Shown: positions 24,885 to 32,328 of the stretch, in pieces
Numbering within the stretch: position 1 is the stretch's first letter
Layout of the letters: every line of letters starts with the position of its first letter
Assembly (NCBI GenBank): GCA_016861045.1
Contig: BOKP01000004.1
Location: forward strand, 372,001-436,000
Length of the DNA stretch: 64,000 bases
Source of the DNA: Actinomycetes bacterium
GTDB taxonomy: Bacteria; Actinomycetota; Thermoleophilia; Solirubrobacterales; 70-9
Direction of reading: 5' to 3'
The notes under the pieces: generated by a model
Told to the model about the DNA's origin: nothing
What the model saw: only the letters and a program-made list of their open reading frames with translations
Databases searched by the model: none
Program-made: the position numbers and the translations under genes

Positions 24885-26498
24885 GTGGGGGTCGCGAGGA
24901 GCCGTCCCGCGCCCGTCGTGCTGCTGGCCGCCGCCCTCGCGGCGGCGCTGAGCGGCGTCTACCTGGCCTGGCAGCCGCAGCCGCTCGACCTCTCGGCCCA
25001 GGTGTTCCGGGCCGACCTCTGGGCCGAGCACGGCTGGGTCATCTACAACGACGCCTGGTACGGGGGCCACACGATCCCCGGCTACAGCCTCCTCTATCCG
25101 CCGCTCGGAGCGTGGATCGGGCCGGAGTTGCTCGGGGCGTTCTGTGCGGTGGTCGCCGCCCTCGCCTTCGGCGCGATCGCCGTTCGCGCCTACGGCGAGC
25201 GGGCCTGGCTCGGCGCCGTCTGGTTCGGCCTCGGCGCGACCGTCTCCCTGTACGGAGGCAGGACGACCTTCGGCCTCGGGCTCGCGCTCGGCCTGCTCGC
25301 GCTGCTGGCCCTGCAGCGCCGCCGCCCCGGTCGGGCGGCCCTCGCCGCCGCCGCCGCCGGCCTGGCGAGCCCGGTCGCCGGCCTGTTCACGGCCCTCGCC
25401 GCGGCCGCGGTGCTCGTCGCTTCGCGGCTGCAGCCGGTCGCAACCGCGGCGGCCCGGCGGCGCGAGCGGGCCGCCCTCGCCGCCCTTGCCGCCGCCGTCA
25501 TCGCGACCGCGGCCCTCGCCGCCGCCTTCCCGACCCCCGGCCATCAGCCGTTCACCGCCGACACGTTCGTGTGGGTGCCGCTCGCCTGCGCGGTCTGCTT
25601 CGCGGTGCTGCCGGTCGGGGAGACGACGCTGCGGGTCGGGATCGTCCTCTACGCGATCGTCGCGATCGTTGCGTTCGCCGTGGCGACGCCGCTCGGCAGC
25701 AACGTGATCAGGCTCGGCGCGATCTTCGCCGGCCCGGTGATGGCGCTGGCCCTCTACCGGCGCCGCCCCGTCGCCCTCCTCCTGCTCGCCGCTCCGCTGC
25801 TCTGGTGGCAGTGGTCGGCGACGATCCGCGACCTCGCCGCCGCGGCCGGAGACCCCGCCGTCGAGGCCGCCTACTACGAGCCCCTGGTCGCCGAGCTCGA
25901 AGCGCGTGAAGGCGGCGGGCCGATCCGGATCGAGATCCCGCCGACGAGGAGCCGCTGGGAGTCGGTCTACGTGGCCGAGCGGGTCCCGATCGCGCGCGGA
26001 TGGCTGCGGCAGATGGAGTCGGACGACCTGCATCGCTTCACCGGCGGCCGGCTCACCCCGACCTCCTACGCGAGCTGGCTGCGCTCCGAGGGCGTCGACT
26101 ACGTGGCGCTTCCCGACGCCGAGCTCGACTTCCTCGCCGAGGACGAGGCGGCGCTGCTGGCCGCCGGCGGGCTCGATTTCCTCCGGCCCGTCTGGTCGAA
26201 CGAGCACTGGCGGCTGTGGGAGGTCGAGCCCGGCGACCGCCAGTCGATCCGCCCCGACGCCGTCGCCCCCGACGGCTATGACGTCTCCGTTCCCGGTCCC
26301 GGCAGCTACCTGATCCGGATGCGCTGGTCCCCGTACCTCCGAATCGTCTCCGGCCGGGGCTGCCTGCAGGAGCGGGGCCGGGAGTCGACGCTGCTGACGG
26401 TCCCGGCCGGCGCCGGTGCCGAGCGGGTCGAGGTGCGGGCCTCGTTCACGCTCGCCGGCCTGCTGCGCCGCGAGCCCGCCTGCGCCGACCCCGGCTAG
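24885..26498 (+). CDS. polytopic membrane protein with large extracytoplasmic C-terminal domain
   Basis: A 537-aa protein: about 8-9 hydrophobic helices up to residue 310, including an early extracellular loop (VIYNDAWYGGHTIPGYSLL) typical of a family of actinobacterial GT-C-like or 6-PTPS-related membrane proteins, and then a soluble C-terminal part of about 220 residues (WESVYVAERVPIARGWLRQM, YASWLRSEGVDYVALPD). Function not recognised. GTG start lies six bp after the helicase stop with ggagcc upstream, so it may be the last gene of that operon. It ends in a CTAG shared with the convergent HAD gene. Confidence 0.7.
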   Translation: MGVARSRPAPVVLLAAALAAALSGVYLAWQPQPLDLSAQVFRADLWAEHGWVIYNDAWYGGHTIPGYSLLYPPLGAWIGPELLGAFCAVVAALAFGAIAVRAYGERAWLGAVWFGLGATVSLYGGRTTFGLGLALGLLALLALQRRRPGRAALAAAAAGLASPVAGLFTALAAAAVLVASRLQPVATAAARRRERAALAALAAAVIATAALAAAFPTPGHQPFTADTFVWVPLACAVCFAVLPVGETTLRVGIVLYAIVAIVAFAVATPLGSNVIRLGAIFAGPVMALALYRRRPVALLLLAAPLLWWQWSATIRDLAAAAGDPAVEAAYYEPLVAELEAREGGGPIRIEIPPTRSRWESVYVAERVPIARGWLRQMESDDLHRFTGGRLTPTSYASWLRSEGVDYVALPDAELDFLAEDEAALLAAGGLDFLRPVWSNEHWRLWEVEPGDRQSIRPDAVAPDGYDVSVPGPGSYLIRMRWSPYLRIVSGRGCLQERGRESTLLTVPAGAGAERVEVRASFTLAGLLRREPACADPG

Positions 26499-27247
26499 TC
26501 AAGCCGACGGGAAGATCCGGGCTTCGCCCGTCCGCTTCCGCCGGACCGTCGCCGGGGCCGGGGCGGCGCCGGGGCCGCCGCACCCCTCACGGGGCCCTCG
26601 GAGCCGCCGCGCCCCGGCGGGGGCTCGAGGCGCAGTCCCAGCAGGCGCTCGAGGCCGGCGATCGTCGTGGCCGGGTCGCGGTGGAGGATCGCGGCCATGC
26701 CGACGGCCTCGGCGCCGGCGACGTTCTCGCGCAGGTCGTCGACGAAGACGCAGCGGTCGGCCGGGACGCCGATCCGCTCGGCGCCGAGCAGGTAGATCTC
26801 CGGCTGCGGCTTGTGCAGGCCGACGTCGCCGGAGATCACGGTCGCGTCGAACCGGTCGAGCGGCGCCCGGTCGTAGATCCCCATCCCCCACGAGTTCGTG
26901 ATCAGCCCGGTCCGGATGCCGGCGGCCCGTGCCGATCCGACGGCGTCGATCATCCGCCGCTCGGGGCGGAGGCCGCCGAACAGGCGCTCGATCAGCCCCT
27001 CGGGCTCGACCCCGAGCATCTCCGCGAAGTCGCGCTCGAAGACGTGGTCGGCTACGGCGCCGCGCTCGAGCGAGCGCAGCAGCGCCAGCGCCTCGCCGTC
27101 ACCGCGGAACAGCTCGAGAACGGTCCCGCGCTCGAGCCCCTCGCGGTCGCAGAAGCGGTCGAAGCTCGCCCAGATGTTGGTCGTCAGCACCCCGCCGAAA
27201 TCGACCAGGAGCCCCCGCGGTTCCCGCTCGGCCATGTCGGGACTCAT
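26495..27247 (-). CDS. HAD-superfamily hydrolase, ACAD10 N-domain type
   Basis: A 250-aa HAD-IA phosphatase-like protein. Motif I is LLVDFGGVLTTN (first Asp as nucleophile), II ITNSWG, III the lysine of GLHKPQPEIYLLG, IV VFVDDLRENV. The FGGVL form is shared with the HAD domain of ACAD10 and of soluble epoxide hydrolase. A Pro/Arg-rich tail of about 40 residues follows. Start is ATG 27247 or ATG 27235; no ribosome-binding site marks either. It stands head to head (33 bp) with the APH kinase gene, and a matching acyl-CoA dehydrogenase follows that. Confidence 0.85.
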   Translation of the reverse strand: MSPDMAEREPRGLLVDFGGVLTTNIWASFDRFCDREGLERGTVLELFRGDGEALALLRSLERGAVADHVFERDFAEMLGVEPEGLIERLFGGLRPERRMIDAVGSARAAGIRTGLITNSWGMGIYDRAPLDRFDATVISGDVGLHKPQPEIYLLGAERIGVPADRCVFVDDLRENVAGAEAVGMAAILHRDPATTIAGLERLLGLRLEPPPGRGGSEGPVRGAAAPAPPRPRRRSGGSGRAKPGSSRRLD

Positions 27248-27265
27248 ATCAGCAGGGCTCGGCAA

Positions 27266-27271
27266 TAGGGT
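27266..27271 (+). promoter_or_regulatory. -10 hexamer TAGGGT before the APH kinase gene
   Basis: TAGGGT, eight bases (gcggagcc), then ATG 27280. Leaderless pattern; the ggag in the spacer is too close to the start to be a normal ribosome-binding site. Confidence 0.5.
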
Positions 27272-27279
27272 GCGGAGCC

Positions 27280-28317
27280 ATGGCCGCGGAGGCGGAGATC
27301 GAGGGGATCGACGGCGCTCGCGTCGGCGCCTGGCTCGAGGCGAACGTCGCCGGCGCGACCCCGCCGTTCGGCTACGAGCGGATCGCCGGCGGGCGCTCGA
27401 ACCTGACCTACGCCGTCACCGATGCCGGCGGGGGCAAGTGGGCCCTGCGGCGGCCGCCGCTCGGCAAGGCGCTCGGCTCCGCGCACGACATGGGCCGCGA
27501 GCACCGGGTCGTCTCCGCGCTCGGGCCGACCCCGGTCCCGGTCGCGCCGATCGCCGGCTACTGCCCCGACGAGGCCGTCAACGGCGCCCCGTTCTACGTG
27601 ATGGAGTTCGTCGAGGGGCCGATCCTGCGGCTGCGCGGCGACGCGGAGGCGTTCGACGAGGCCGGGCGCGGTGCGGTCGGCGAGCGGGTCGTCGACACCC
27701 TGGTCGAGATCCACGCCCTCTCCCCCGACGGGGTCGGGCTCGGCGATCTCGGCCGCAAGGAGGACTACGTCGCCCGTCAGCTCAACCGCTGGAGCCGCCA
27801 GTGGGTCGGCTCGAAGACGCGCGAGGTCCCGCTCGTCGACGCGGTCGGCGAGCGGCTCGCGGCGCGGATCCCCGAGCAGGGACCGGCCACCCTCGTCCAC
27901 GGCGACTACCGGCTCGACAACATGATCCTCACCGCGGCCGGCGAGGTAGCGGCCGTCGTCGACTGGGAGCTCTGCACGCTCGGCGACCCGCTCGCCGACG
28001 TCGGCCTGCTGCTCGTCTACTGGGCCGAGGAGGGCGACTCGCTCCTACCCCTGTTCGAGCCGGCGACGATGGCGCCCGGCTTCCCCTCCCGGGCCGAGGT
28101 CCGCGACCGCTACGCCGAGCGCTCCGGCCGCGACCTGGCCGCGATCGACTTCTTCGTCGCGCTCGGCTACTGGAAGCTGGCGATCATCCTCGAGGGGGTC
28201 TTCTCGCGCTACGCGAAGGGCCAGTACGGCAAGCCCGAGGACGGCTTCGAGGAGTTCGGCCGTAACGTCGACCGGCTCGCCGAGGCGGCCGACGAGGCGG
28301 TCTCGCGCCTGGACTGA
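27280..28317 (+). CDS. APH-family kinase, ACAD10/11 kinase-domain type
   Basis: A 345-aa phosphotransferase with the aminoglycoside/choline kinase fold: ATP-binding N-lobe (YERIAGGRSNLTYAVTDAGG), catalytic loop LVHGDYRLDNMIL and metal-binding VVDWELCTLGDPLADVG. The GGRSNLTY and GREHRVVSAL forms are those of the kinase domains of ACAD10/11 and of LvaA, which phosphorylate 4-hydroxyacyl-CoAs. Since the HAD and acyl-CoA dehydrogenase neighbours are the other parts of ACAD10, gamma-hydroxy acid catabolism is the best guess. It is not likely to be an antibiotic kinase. Confidence 0.88.
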   Translation: MAAEAEIEGIDGARVGAWLEANVAGATPPFGYERIAGGRSNLTYAVTDAGGGKWALRRPPLGKALGSAHDMGREHRVVSALGPTPVPVAPIAGYCPDEAVNGAPFYVMEFVEGPILRLRGDAEAFDEAGRGAVGERVVDTLVEIHALSPDGVGLGDLGRKEDYVARQLNRWSRQWVGSKTREVPLVDAVGERLAARIPEQGPATLVHGDYRLDNMILTAAGEVAAVVDWELCTLGDPLADVGLLLVYWAEEGDSLLPLFEPATMAPGFPSRAEVRDRYAERSGRDLAAIDFFVALGYWKLAIILEGVFSRYAKGQYGKPEDGFEEFGRNVDRLAEAADEAVSRLD

Positions 28318-28487
28318 GCCGAGGGCGCGGCCCGGCGCCGCCGCGGATCTCGCACGCGACCGGCATGGATGGCCGGCTCTGGCCGGATGGCGATGCCACC
28401 GGCTCGCGCGCGAGCGGTCCAGGTCGCGGGATTCGATGGCGAGGCCCCGGCGGCTCTCGCACGGCTCGCGGCGCCACGGCCGGATGG

Positions 28488-29696
28488 CTAGGCGTAGCGG
28501 TTGAGCTCGCGGCGGGCGACCACCATCTTGTGGACCTCGTCGGGGCCGTCGGCGACCTTGAGCATGCGGCTGAAGCGCCACATCGCCGCGAGCGGCGTGT
28601 CGTCGGACATGCCGAGGGCCCCGTGGACCTGGATCGCGCGATCGAGGACGTCCATGACGACGTTGGCGGCGACGACCTTGATCATCGAGATCTCGCGCCG
28701 GGCCTCGCGCTTGCCGGCGGTGTCCATCAGCCACGCCGCCTTCAGGGTGAGCAGTCGCGCCTGCTCGGTCTCGATCCGGCTCTTGGCGATGAAGTCCTGG
28801 ACGAACTGCTTGTCGGCGAGCTTCGAGCCGAAGGCCTCGCGCTCGCTCGCGCGCCGCGACATCAGCTCGATCGCCCGCTCGCAGGTCCCGATCGCCCGCA
28901 TGCAGTGGTGGATCCGGCCCGGCCCGAGGCGATCCTGGGCGATCACGAAGCCGGCGCCGCGCGGGCCGAGCAGGTTCGCCTCCGGGACGCGGCAGTCCTC
29001 GTAGCGGATCTCGCAGTGGCCCGGTCCCCGCTCGTGGCCCATGACCGGGACCGAGCGGACCAGCTCGAACCCGGGCTGGTCGGTCGGGACGATGATCATC
29101 GACGCCTTCGCGTAGGGAGCGGCGTCGGGATCGGTGACGACCATCGCGATCGCGAGGTCGGCGCCGACCGCGCCCGAGGTGAACCACTTGTGGCCGTTGA
29201 TGACCCACTCCCCGGACCCCTCGTCGAGCTCGGCGCGGGCCCGCAGCGTCGTCGGGTCGGAGCCCGCCACCTCCGGCTCGGTCATCGAGAAGCAGGAGCG
29301 CGAGTGCTCGTTGAGCAGCGGCTCGAGCCAGCGCCGCTTCTGCTCGTCGGTCCCGTGCTCGACGAGGATCTCCATGTTGCCGGTGTCGGGCGCGGCGCAG
29401 TTGAAGGCCATCGGCGCCACCACCGGGCTGCGGCCCATCTCCTCGCAGAGCATCCCGTACTCCCAGTTGGTCAGCCCGGCGCCGTGCTCGTCGCCGGGGA
29501 GGAACAGGTTCCAGAGCCCCTCGGCGCGCGCCTTCTCGCGGATCCCGACGAGGATCTCCGGGTAGGCGACCCCGGGCCGGACCTCCTCGTCGATCGCGGC
29601 GATCGCCTCCGCCTCGACCGGATAGACGTGCTCGTCCATGAACCCTCGGACGCGCCCGAGCAACTCCTCGAGCCGGTCTCCGAGGGCGAAGTCCAT
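28488..29696 (-). CDS. acyl-CoA dehydrogenase, ACAD10/11 type
   Basis: A 402-aa flavoprotein. The usual regions are present (SCFSMTEPEVAGSDPTTLRA, INGHKWFTSGAVGADLAIAM, ASEREAFGSKLADKQFV), and the C-terminus reads MLKVADGPDEVHKMVVARRE: the ADGPDEVH motif replaces the IxEGTxEI of ordinary acyl-CoA dehydrogenases and is typical of ACAD10/11, which eliminate phosphate from a 4-phospho-acyl-CoA rather than simply oxidise. The gene converges on the APH kinase gene, with a 170-bp gap between them that shows no gene. ATG 29694-29696 lies nine bases after a TAGGCT hexamer. Confidence 0.93.
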   Translation of the reverse strand: MDFALGDRLEELLGRVRGFMDEHVYPVEAEAIAAIDEEVRPGVAYPEILVGIREKARAEGLWNLFLPGDEHGAGLTNWEYGMLCEEMGRSPVVAPMAFNCAAPDTGNMEILVEHGTDEQKRRWLEPLLNEHSRSCFSMTEPEVAGSDPTTLRARAELDEGSGEWVINGHKWFTSGAVGADLAIAMVVTDPDAAPYAKASMIIVPTDQPGFELVRSVPVMGHERGPGHCEIRYEDCRVPEANLLGPRGAGFVIAQDRLGPGRIHHCMRAIGTCERAIELMSRRASEREAFGSKLADKQFVQDFIAKSRIETEQARLLTLKAAWLMDTAGKREARREISMIKVVAANVVMDVLDRAIQVHGALGMSDDTPLAAMWRFSRMLKVADGPDEVHKMVVARRELNRYA

Positions 29697-29705
29697 CGGG
29701 TCCGG

Positions 29706-29711
29706 AGCCTA
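29706..29711 (-). promoter_or_regulatory. -10 hexamer TAGGCT overlapping the upstream stop codon
   Basis: On the minus strand TAGGCT, nine bases, then ATG 29696. The TAG of the hexamer is also the stop codon of the TSUP gene. Suggests an internal leaderless promoter rather than simple read-through. Confidence 0.45.
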
Positions 29712-30755
29712 TCTGAGCGCGGGATCGTCGCGGGCCTCGGAGCCGTCGCGGTCGGCTCGCGGGCTTGCTCGGTCCGCGGCCGGGGGGGTCGCGCCGTCCG
29801 CGGACCGATCGACCTCGATCAGGTGGGTCGGCCGCCGCCACGGCACGCTGACGAGCTTCCAGGCGCGGATGCCGACCCCGTGCGGGAGCTTGACCTCGCG
29901 CCGCAGGACGTAGGTGAAGACGACTCCGAACATCAGCGACACGAAGGCGGCGGTGACCATGACGACGGCGCCGTCGCCCTTCGTGATCAGCGTGATCCCG
30001 GATGCGATCAGGACCACCGAGAGCAGGCTCCGCAGCAGGTTCTTCCCGCTCTTGAACGCGAGCCTGCCGCCGATCAGCACGCCGGGGACGGAGCCGAGCA
30101 GGATGTTGCCGGCGAGCCCGAAGTCGACGTTCCCGGTCACCCAGTGGGCGATGCCGGCGGCCCAGAGCAGGACCGCGGCGTGGAAGATGTCGGTGCCGAC
30201 GACGCGCTGCGGGGTGAGCCGGAAGACCGCGATCAGGATGATCGCGATCAGCGTGCCCGAGCCGGCGGAGGTGAGGCCGATCACGAACCCCGTCGTGACC
30301 CCGGTCGCGACCGCGGCGACGATGTGACGGTGGTAGAGGTGGAGGGCGTAGCGCTCCTTGATCACGTCGGGGATGAAGATCGTCCGCAGCGCCGTCGCGA
30401 CGCCGACCACGAGCAGCGTCGCGCCGAGGATCCCGAACACGATCCCGTCGAGCTCCTGCTCGCCGACGGTGCTCTTCAGGTACTCGATGACGCCGACGCC
30501 GGCGAGCGCGGCGGGCACGCTGCCGACCGCCATCCAGAACGCGAGCCCCTTGTGGACGGTGCCGGCGCGCAGGTGCTGGACGCCGCCGACCGTCTTGGTC
30601 ACGGCGGCGTAGAAGATGTCGGTGCCGATCGCGGTCACCGGCTGGACGCCGAAGATCAGGATCAGAAGCGGCGTCATCAGCGAGGCGCCGCCCATCCCGG
30701 TCATCCCGACCAGGAGGCCGATGCCGAATCCGAAGGCGACGATCGCGGGGTCCAT
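29709..30755 (-). CDS. TSUP-family (TauE/SafE) anion transporter
   Basis: A 348-aa membrane protein with two repeats of about four helices, each starting with a glycine-rich TSUP signature (GFGIGLLVGMTGMGGASLMT and TGFVIGLTSAGSGTLIAI), each followed by a TDIF motif (AIGTDIFYAAVTK, VVGTDIFHAAVL). Family members export sulfite, sulfoacetate or related anions. The C-terminal 50 residues are hydrophilic. It follows the Rrf2 regulator gene on the same strand (103 bp), and the sulfate assimilation operon is 5 kb away, so sulfite or sulfate-related transport is a reasonable inference. Confidence 0.9.
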   Translation of the reverse strand: MDPAIVAFGFGIGLLVGMTGMGGASLMTPLLILIFGVQPVTAIGTDIFYAAVTKTVGGVQHLRAGTVHKGLAFWMAVGSVPAALAGVGVIEYLKSTVGEQELDGIVFGILGATLLVVGVATALRTIFIPDVIKERYALHLYHRHIVAAVATGVTTGFVIGLTSAGSGTLIAIILIAVFRLTPQRVVGTDIFHAAVLLWAAGIAHWVTGNVDFGLAGNILLGSVPGVLIGGRLAFKSGKNLLRSLLSVVLIASGITLITKGDGAVVMVTAAFVSLMFGVVFTYVLRREVKLPHGVGIRAWKLVSVPWRRPTHLIEVDRSADGATPPAADRASPRADRDGSEARDDPALR

Positions 30756-30822
30756 GGCGTGGGTGTGGGCTCGGGAGGGGGACCGCCGTGCGGGCCGGTG
30801 AGCCCTTTCTCGACTAGATCGG

Positions 30823-30835
30823 TCCTAAATCAGGG
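30823..30835 (-). promoter_or_regulatory. candidate Rrf2 operator upstream of the TSUP gene
   Basis: On the minus strand CCCTGATTTAGGA, in the 103-bp gap ahead of the TSUP gene. CCTGATT followed shortly by GGA recurs in the palindrome upstream of the sulfite reductase operon (40468-40485). Weak statistical support, but such AT-rich cores are rare here. Confidence 0.35.
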
Positions 30836-30858
30836 CGCGATGGTAGCGCAAGTGGCGG

Positions 30859-31344
30859 TCAACCGACAACATCGTGGCTGCCGGTCTCACGAACCACCCA
30901 GGCCTCGGGCTCGTCGAGCAGGGAGGTGACCGCGTCGGGGAGCCGCTTCGCCGCGAGGTCCGCGAGCGAGACGCTCTCGAGCACCACGCGGAGGTTCTGG
31001 CGGACCGCGATCCAGACGTCGCGGAGCCGCTCGGCGGCGCCGCCGTAGTGCGTCTCCTCGGGCGGCAGGTCCTGGATGTTGGCGAGCGGCCCCTCGACGG
31101 CGCGGATCACGTCGGCGACCGAGACCGCTCCCGGGTCCTCCGCGAGCCAGTAGCCGCCGCGGGCGCCGCGCTTGGTGCGGATCAGTCCCGCCCGCTTCAG
31201 GTCGAGCAGGATGTGCTCGAGGAACTGCAGGGGGATCGCCTGGGCGTCGGCCAGCTGCGTGCCCTTGACCGGCATGCCGCCCGGCGAGGCGGCGAGCTCG
31301 ACCGCCGCGCGGACGGCGTAGTCGGCTTTCGCTGAGATGCGCAT
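30859..31344 (-). CDS. Rrf2-family transcriptional regulator without cysteines
   Basis: A 161-aa winged-helix regulator: MRISAKADYAVRAAVELAAS start, recognition helix region IPLQFLEHILLDLKRAGLI and wing RTKRGARGGYWLAEDP. No cysteine occurs anywhere in the protein, so it cannot hold the Fe-S cluster of IscR or NsrR; that points to the CymR/CysR branch that controls sulfur metabolism, often through a protein or metabolite partner. It precedes the TSUP exporter and is divergent from a PHP gene. ATG at 31342-31344; a longer reading to 31545 is antisense to the PHP gene. Confidence 0.92.
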   Translation of the reverse strand: MRISAKADYAVRAAVELAASPGGMPVKGTQLADAQAIPLQFLEHILLDLKRAGLIRTKRGARGGYWLAEDPGAVSVADVIRAVEGPLANIQDLPPEETHYGGAAERLRDVWIAVRQNLRVVLESVSLADLAAKRLPDAVTSLLDEPEAWVVRETGSHDVVG

Positions 31345-31353
31345 CCGGCTTTC

Positions 31354-31371
31354 TTGACCTCGATAGGTAAG
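31354..31371. promoter_or_regulatory. short dyad in the 28-bp Rrf2/PHP intergenic region
   Basis: TTGACC (31354-31359) and GGTAAG (31366-31371) form an imperfect inverted repeat around TCGATA. The whole gap between the two divergent start codons is 28 bp, so any protein bound here would cover both promoters. Autoregulation by the Rrf2 protein is possible. Confidence 0.35.
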
Positions 31372-31372
31372 A

Positions 31373-32200
31373 ATGGCAGACATGATCGATCTCCAGTCCC
31401 ACTCGACCGTCTCCGACGGCCAGCTCGCTCCCGCCGATGTCGTCCGCTCCGCCGCCGAGGCCGGGGTGAGTGTGATGGCGCTGACCGACCACGACGGCGT
31501 CGCCGGCGTCGAGGAGGCGAACCGGGTCGCCGCCGAGCTCGGCATCGAGAACGTCCCCGCGGTCGAGATGTCCTGCGTCCACCGCTACTCCGAGGACCTC
31601 CACATCTGCGGCTACTGGGTCGACGTCGCCGGGATCCAGCCGGCCTGCGACCGTGCCCAGCAGGAGCGGGTCGACCGCGCCAGGCAGATCATCCGGCGGC
31701 TCAACGAGCACGGGGTCGAGGTCAGCTTCGAGGACGCCGTCGCCAAGGCCGGGGCCGCCGACGCGATCGGACGCCCCCACATCGCCAGGGCGGCCGGCGC
31801 CGGCCCCGACCTCGGCCCGTTCTTCGAGGAGTACCTGGTCCCCGGCGCCAAGGCGTTCGTCTCGCGGAGCTGGCCGAGCGCCGAGCAGGCGGTCGAGCTG
31901 ATCCACGAGGCCGGCGGAGTCGCGGTCGTCGCCCATCCCTACTGGGACGTCAAGGACCCCGTCCAGGTCCGCGACCTCGTCGCCAGCCTCGTCCGCGACG
32001 TCGGCCTCGACGGGATCGAGGCCTTCTACCCGCCCCACACCGAGGAGCAGACCCGTCACTGCCTCGAGCTCTGCGAGGAGTTCGGCCTCGTCCCGACGGC
32101 GTCGTCGGACTTCCACGGCCCCACCCACAAGACGTTCTCGAAGTGGGGCGACTACGACACCTACGGGCTCGGCGAGCCGCAGGTGCCGCCGCGGCCGTGA
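31373..32200 (+). CDS. PHP-domain metal-dependent phosphoesterase
   Basis: A 275-aa PHP protein related to TrpH/YciV-type 3',5'-nucleotide bisphosphate phosphatases. Metal ligands are visible: DLQSHSTVSDG (HxH), LTDHDGVAGVEEA, VEMSC, GRPHIA, VAHPYWD and ASSDFHGPTHK (DxH). Yeast and bacterial relatives remove 3'-phosphate from pAp, a by-product of PAPS use in sulfate metabolism; the Rrf2 and sulfate genes nearby make that attractive, but nucleic acid 5' trimming (RNase AM) is equally known. ATG 31373 or ATG 31382. Confidence 0.85.
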   Translation: MADMIDLQSHSTVSDGQLAPADVVRSAAEAGVSVMALTDHDGVAGVEEANRVAAELGIENVPAVEMSCVHRYSEDLHICGYWVDVAGIQPACDRAQQERVDRARQIIRRLNEHGVEVSFEDAVAKAGAADAIGRPHIARAAGAGPDLGPFFEEYLVPGAKAFVSRSWPSAEQAVELIHEAGGVAVVAHPYWDVKDPVQVRDLVASLVRDVGLDGIEAFYPPHTEEQTRHCLELCEEFGLVPTASSDFHGPTHKTFSKWGDYDTYGLGEPQVPPRP

Positions 32201-32315
32201 CGCAGCCGCCGCCCGTGGTGGCGGACGTCTCCCCTGCATGGAGGCGACCCTGTCCGCCGCCGTCGCGCCGGCCTCCGCCGAGGCCCTGACGCCGGTCACG
32301 GTCGCACGTCCCGAA

Positions 32316-32321
32316 TAGGAT
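32316..32321 (+). promoter_or_regulatory. -10 hexamer TAGGAT before the LLM oxidoreductase gene
   Basis: TAGGAT, seven bases (cgcggcc), then GTG 32329; leaderless arrangement. Confidence 0.5.
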
Positions 32322-32328
32322 CGCGGCC

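Noticed and set aside
23325-26207. 960-aa minus-strand reading frame
   Set aside because: Runs antisense across the helicase and membrane-protein genes, both of which have clear motifs; composition is low-complexity.
27280-28317. Antibiotic-resistance phosphotransferase
   Set aside because: The fold is that of aminoglycoside kinases, but sequence details and neighbours fit the ACAD10/11 kinase group.
28318-28487. Possible small gene or RNA between the APH and acyl-CoA dehydrogenase genes
   Set aside because: Only scattered short repeats (atggccgg) and no start with ribosome-binding site or stable structure.
30887-31545. N-terminal extension of the Rrf2 protein to 31545
   Set aside because: The extra residues are antisense to the PHP gene; family members begin MRISAKADYA.
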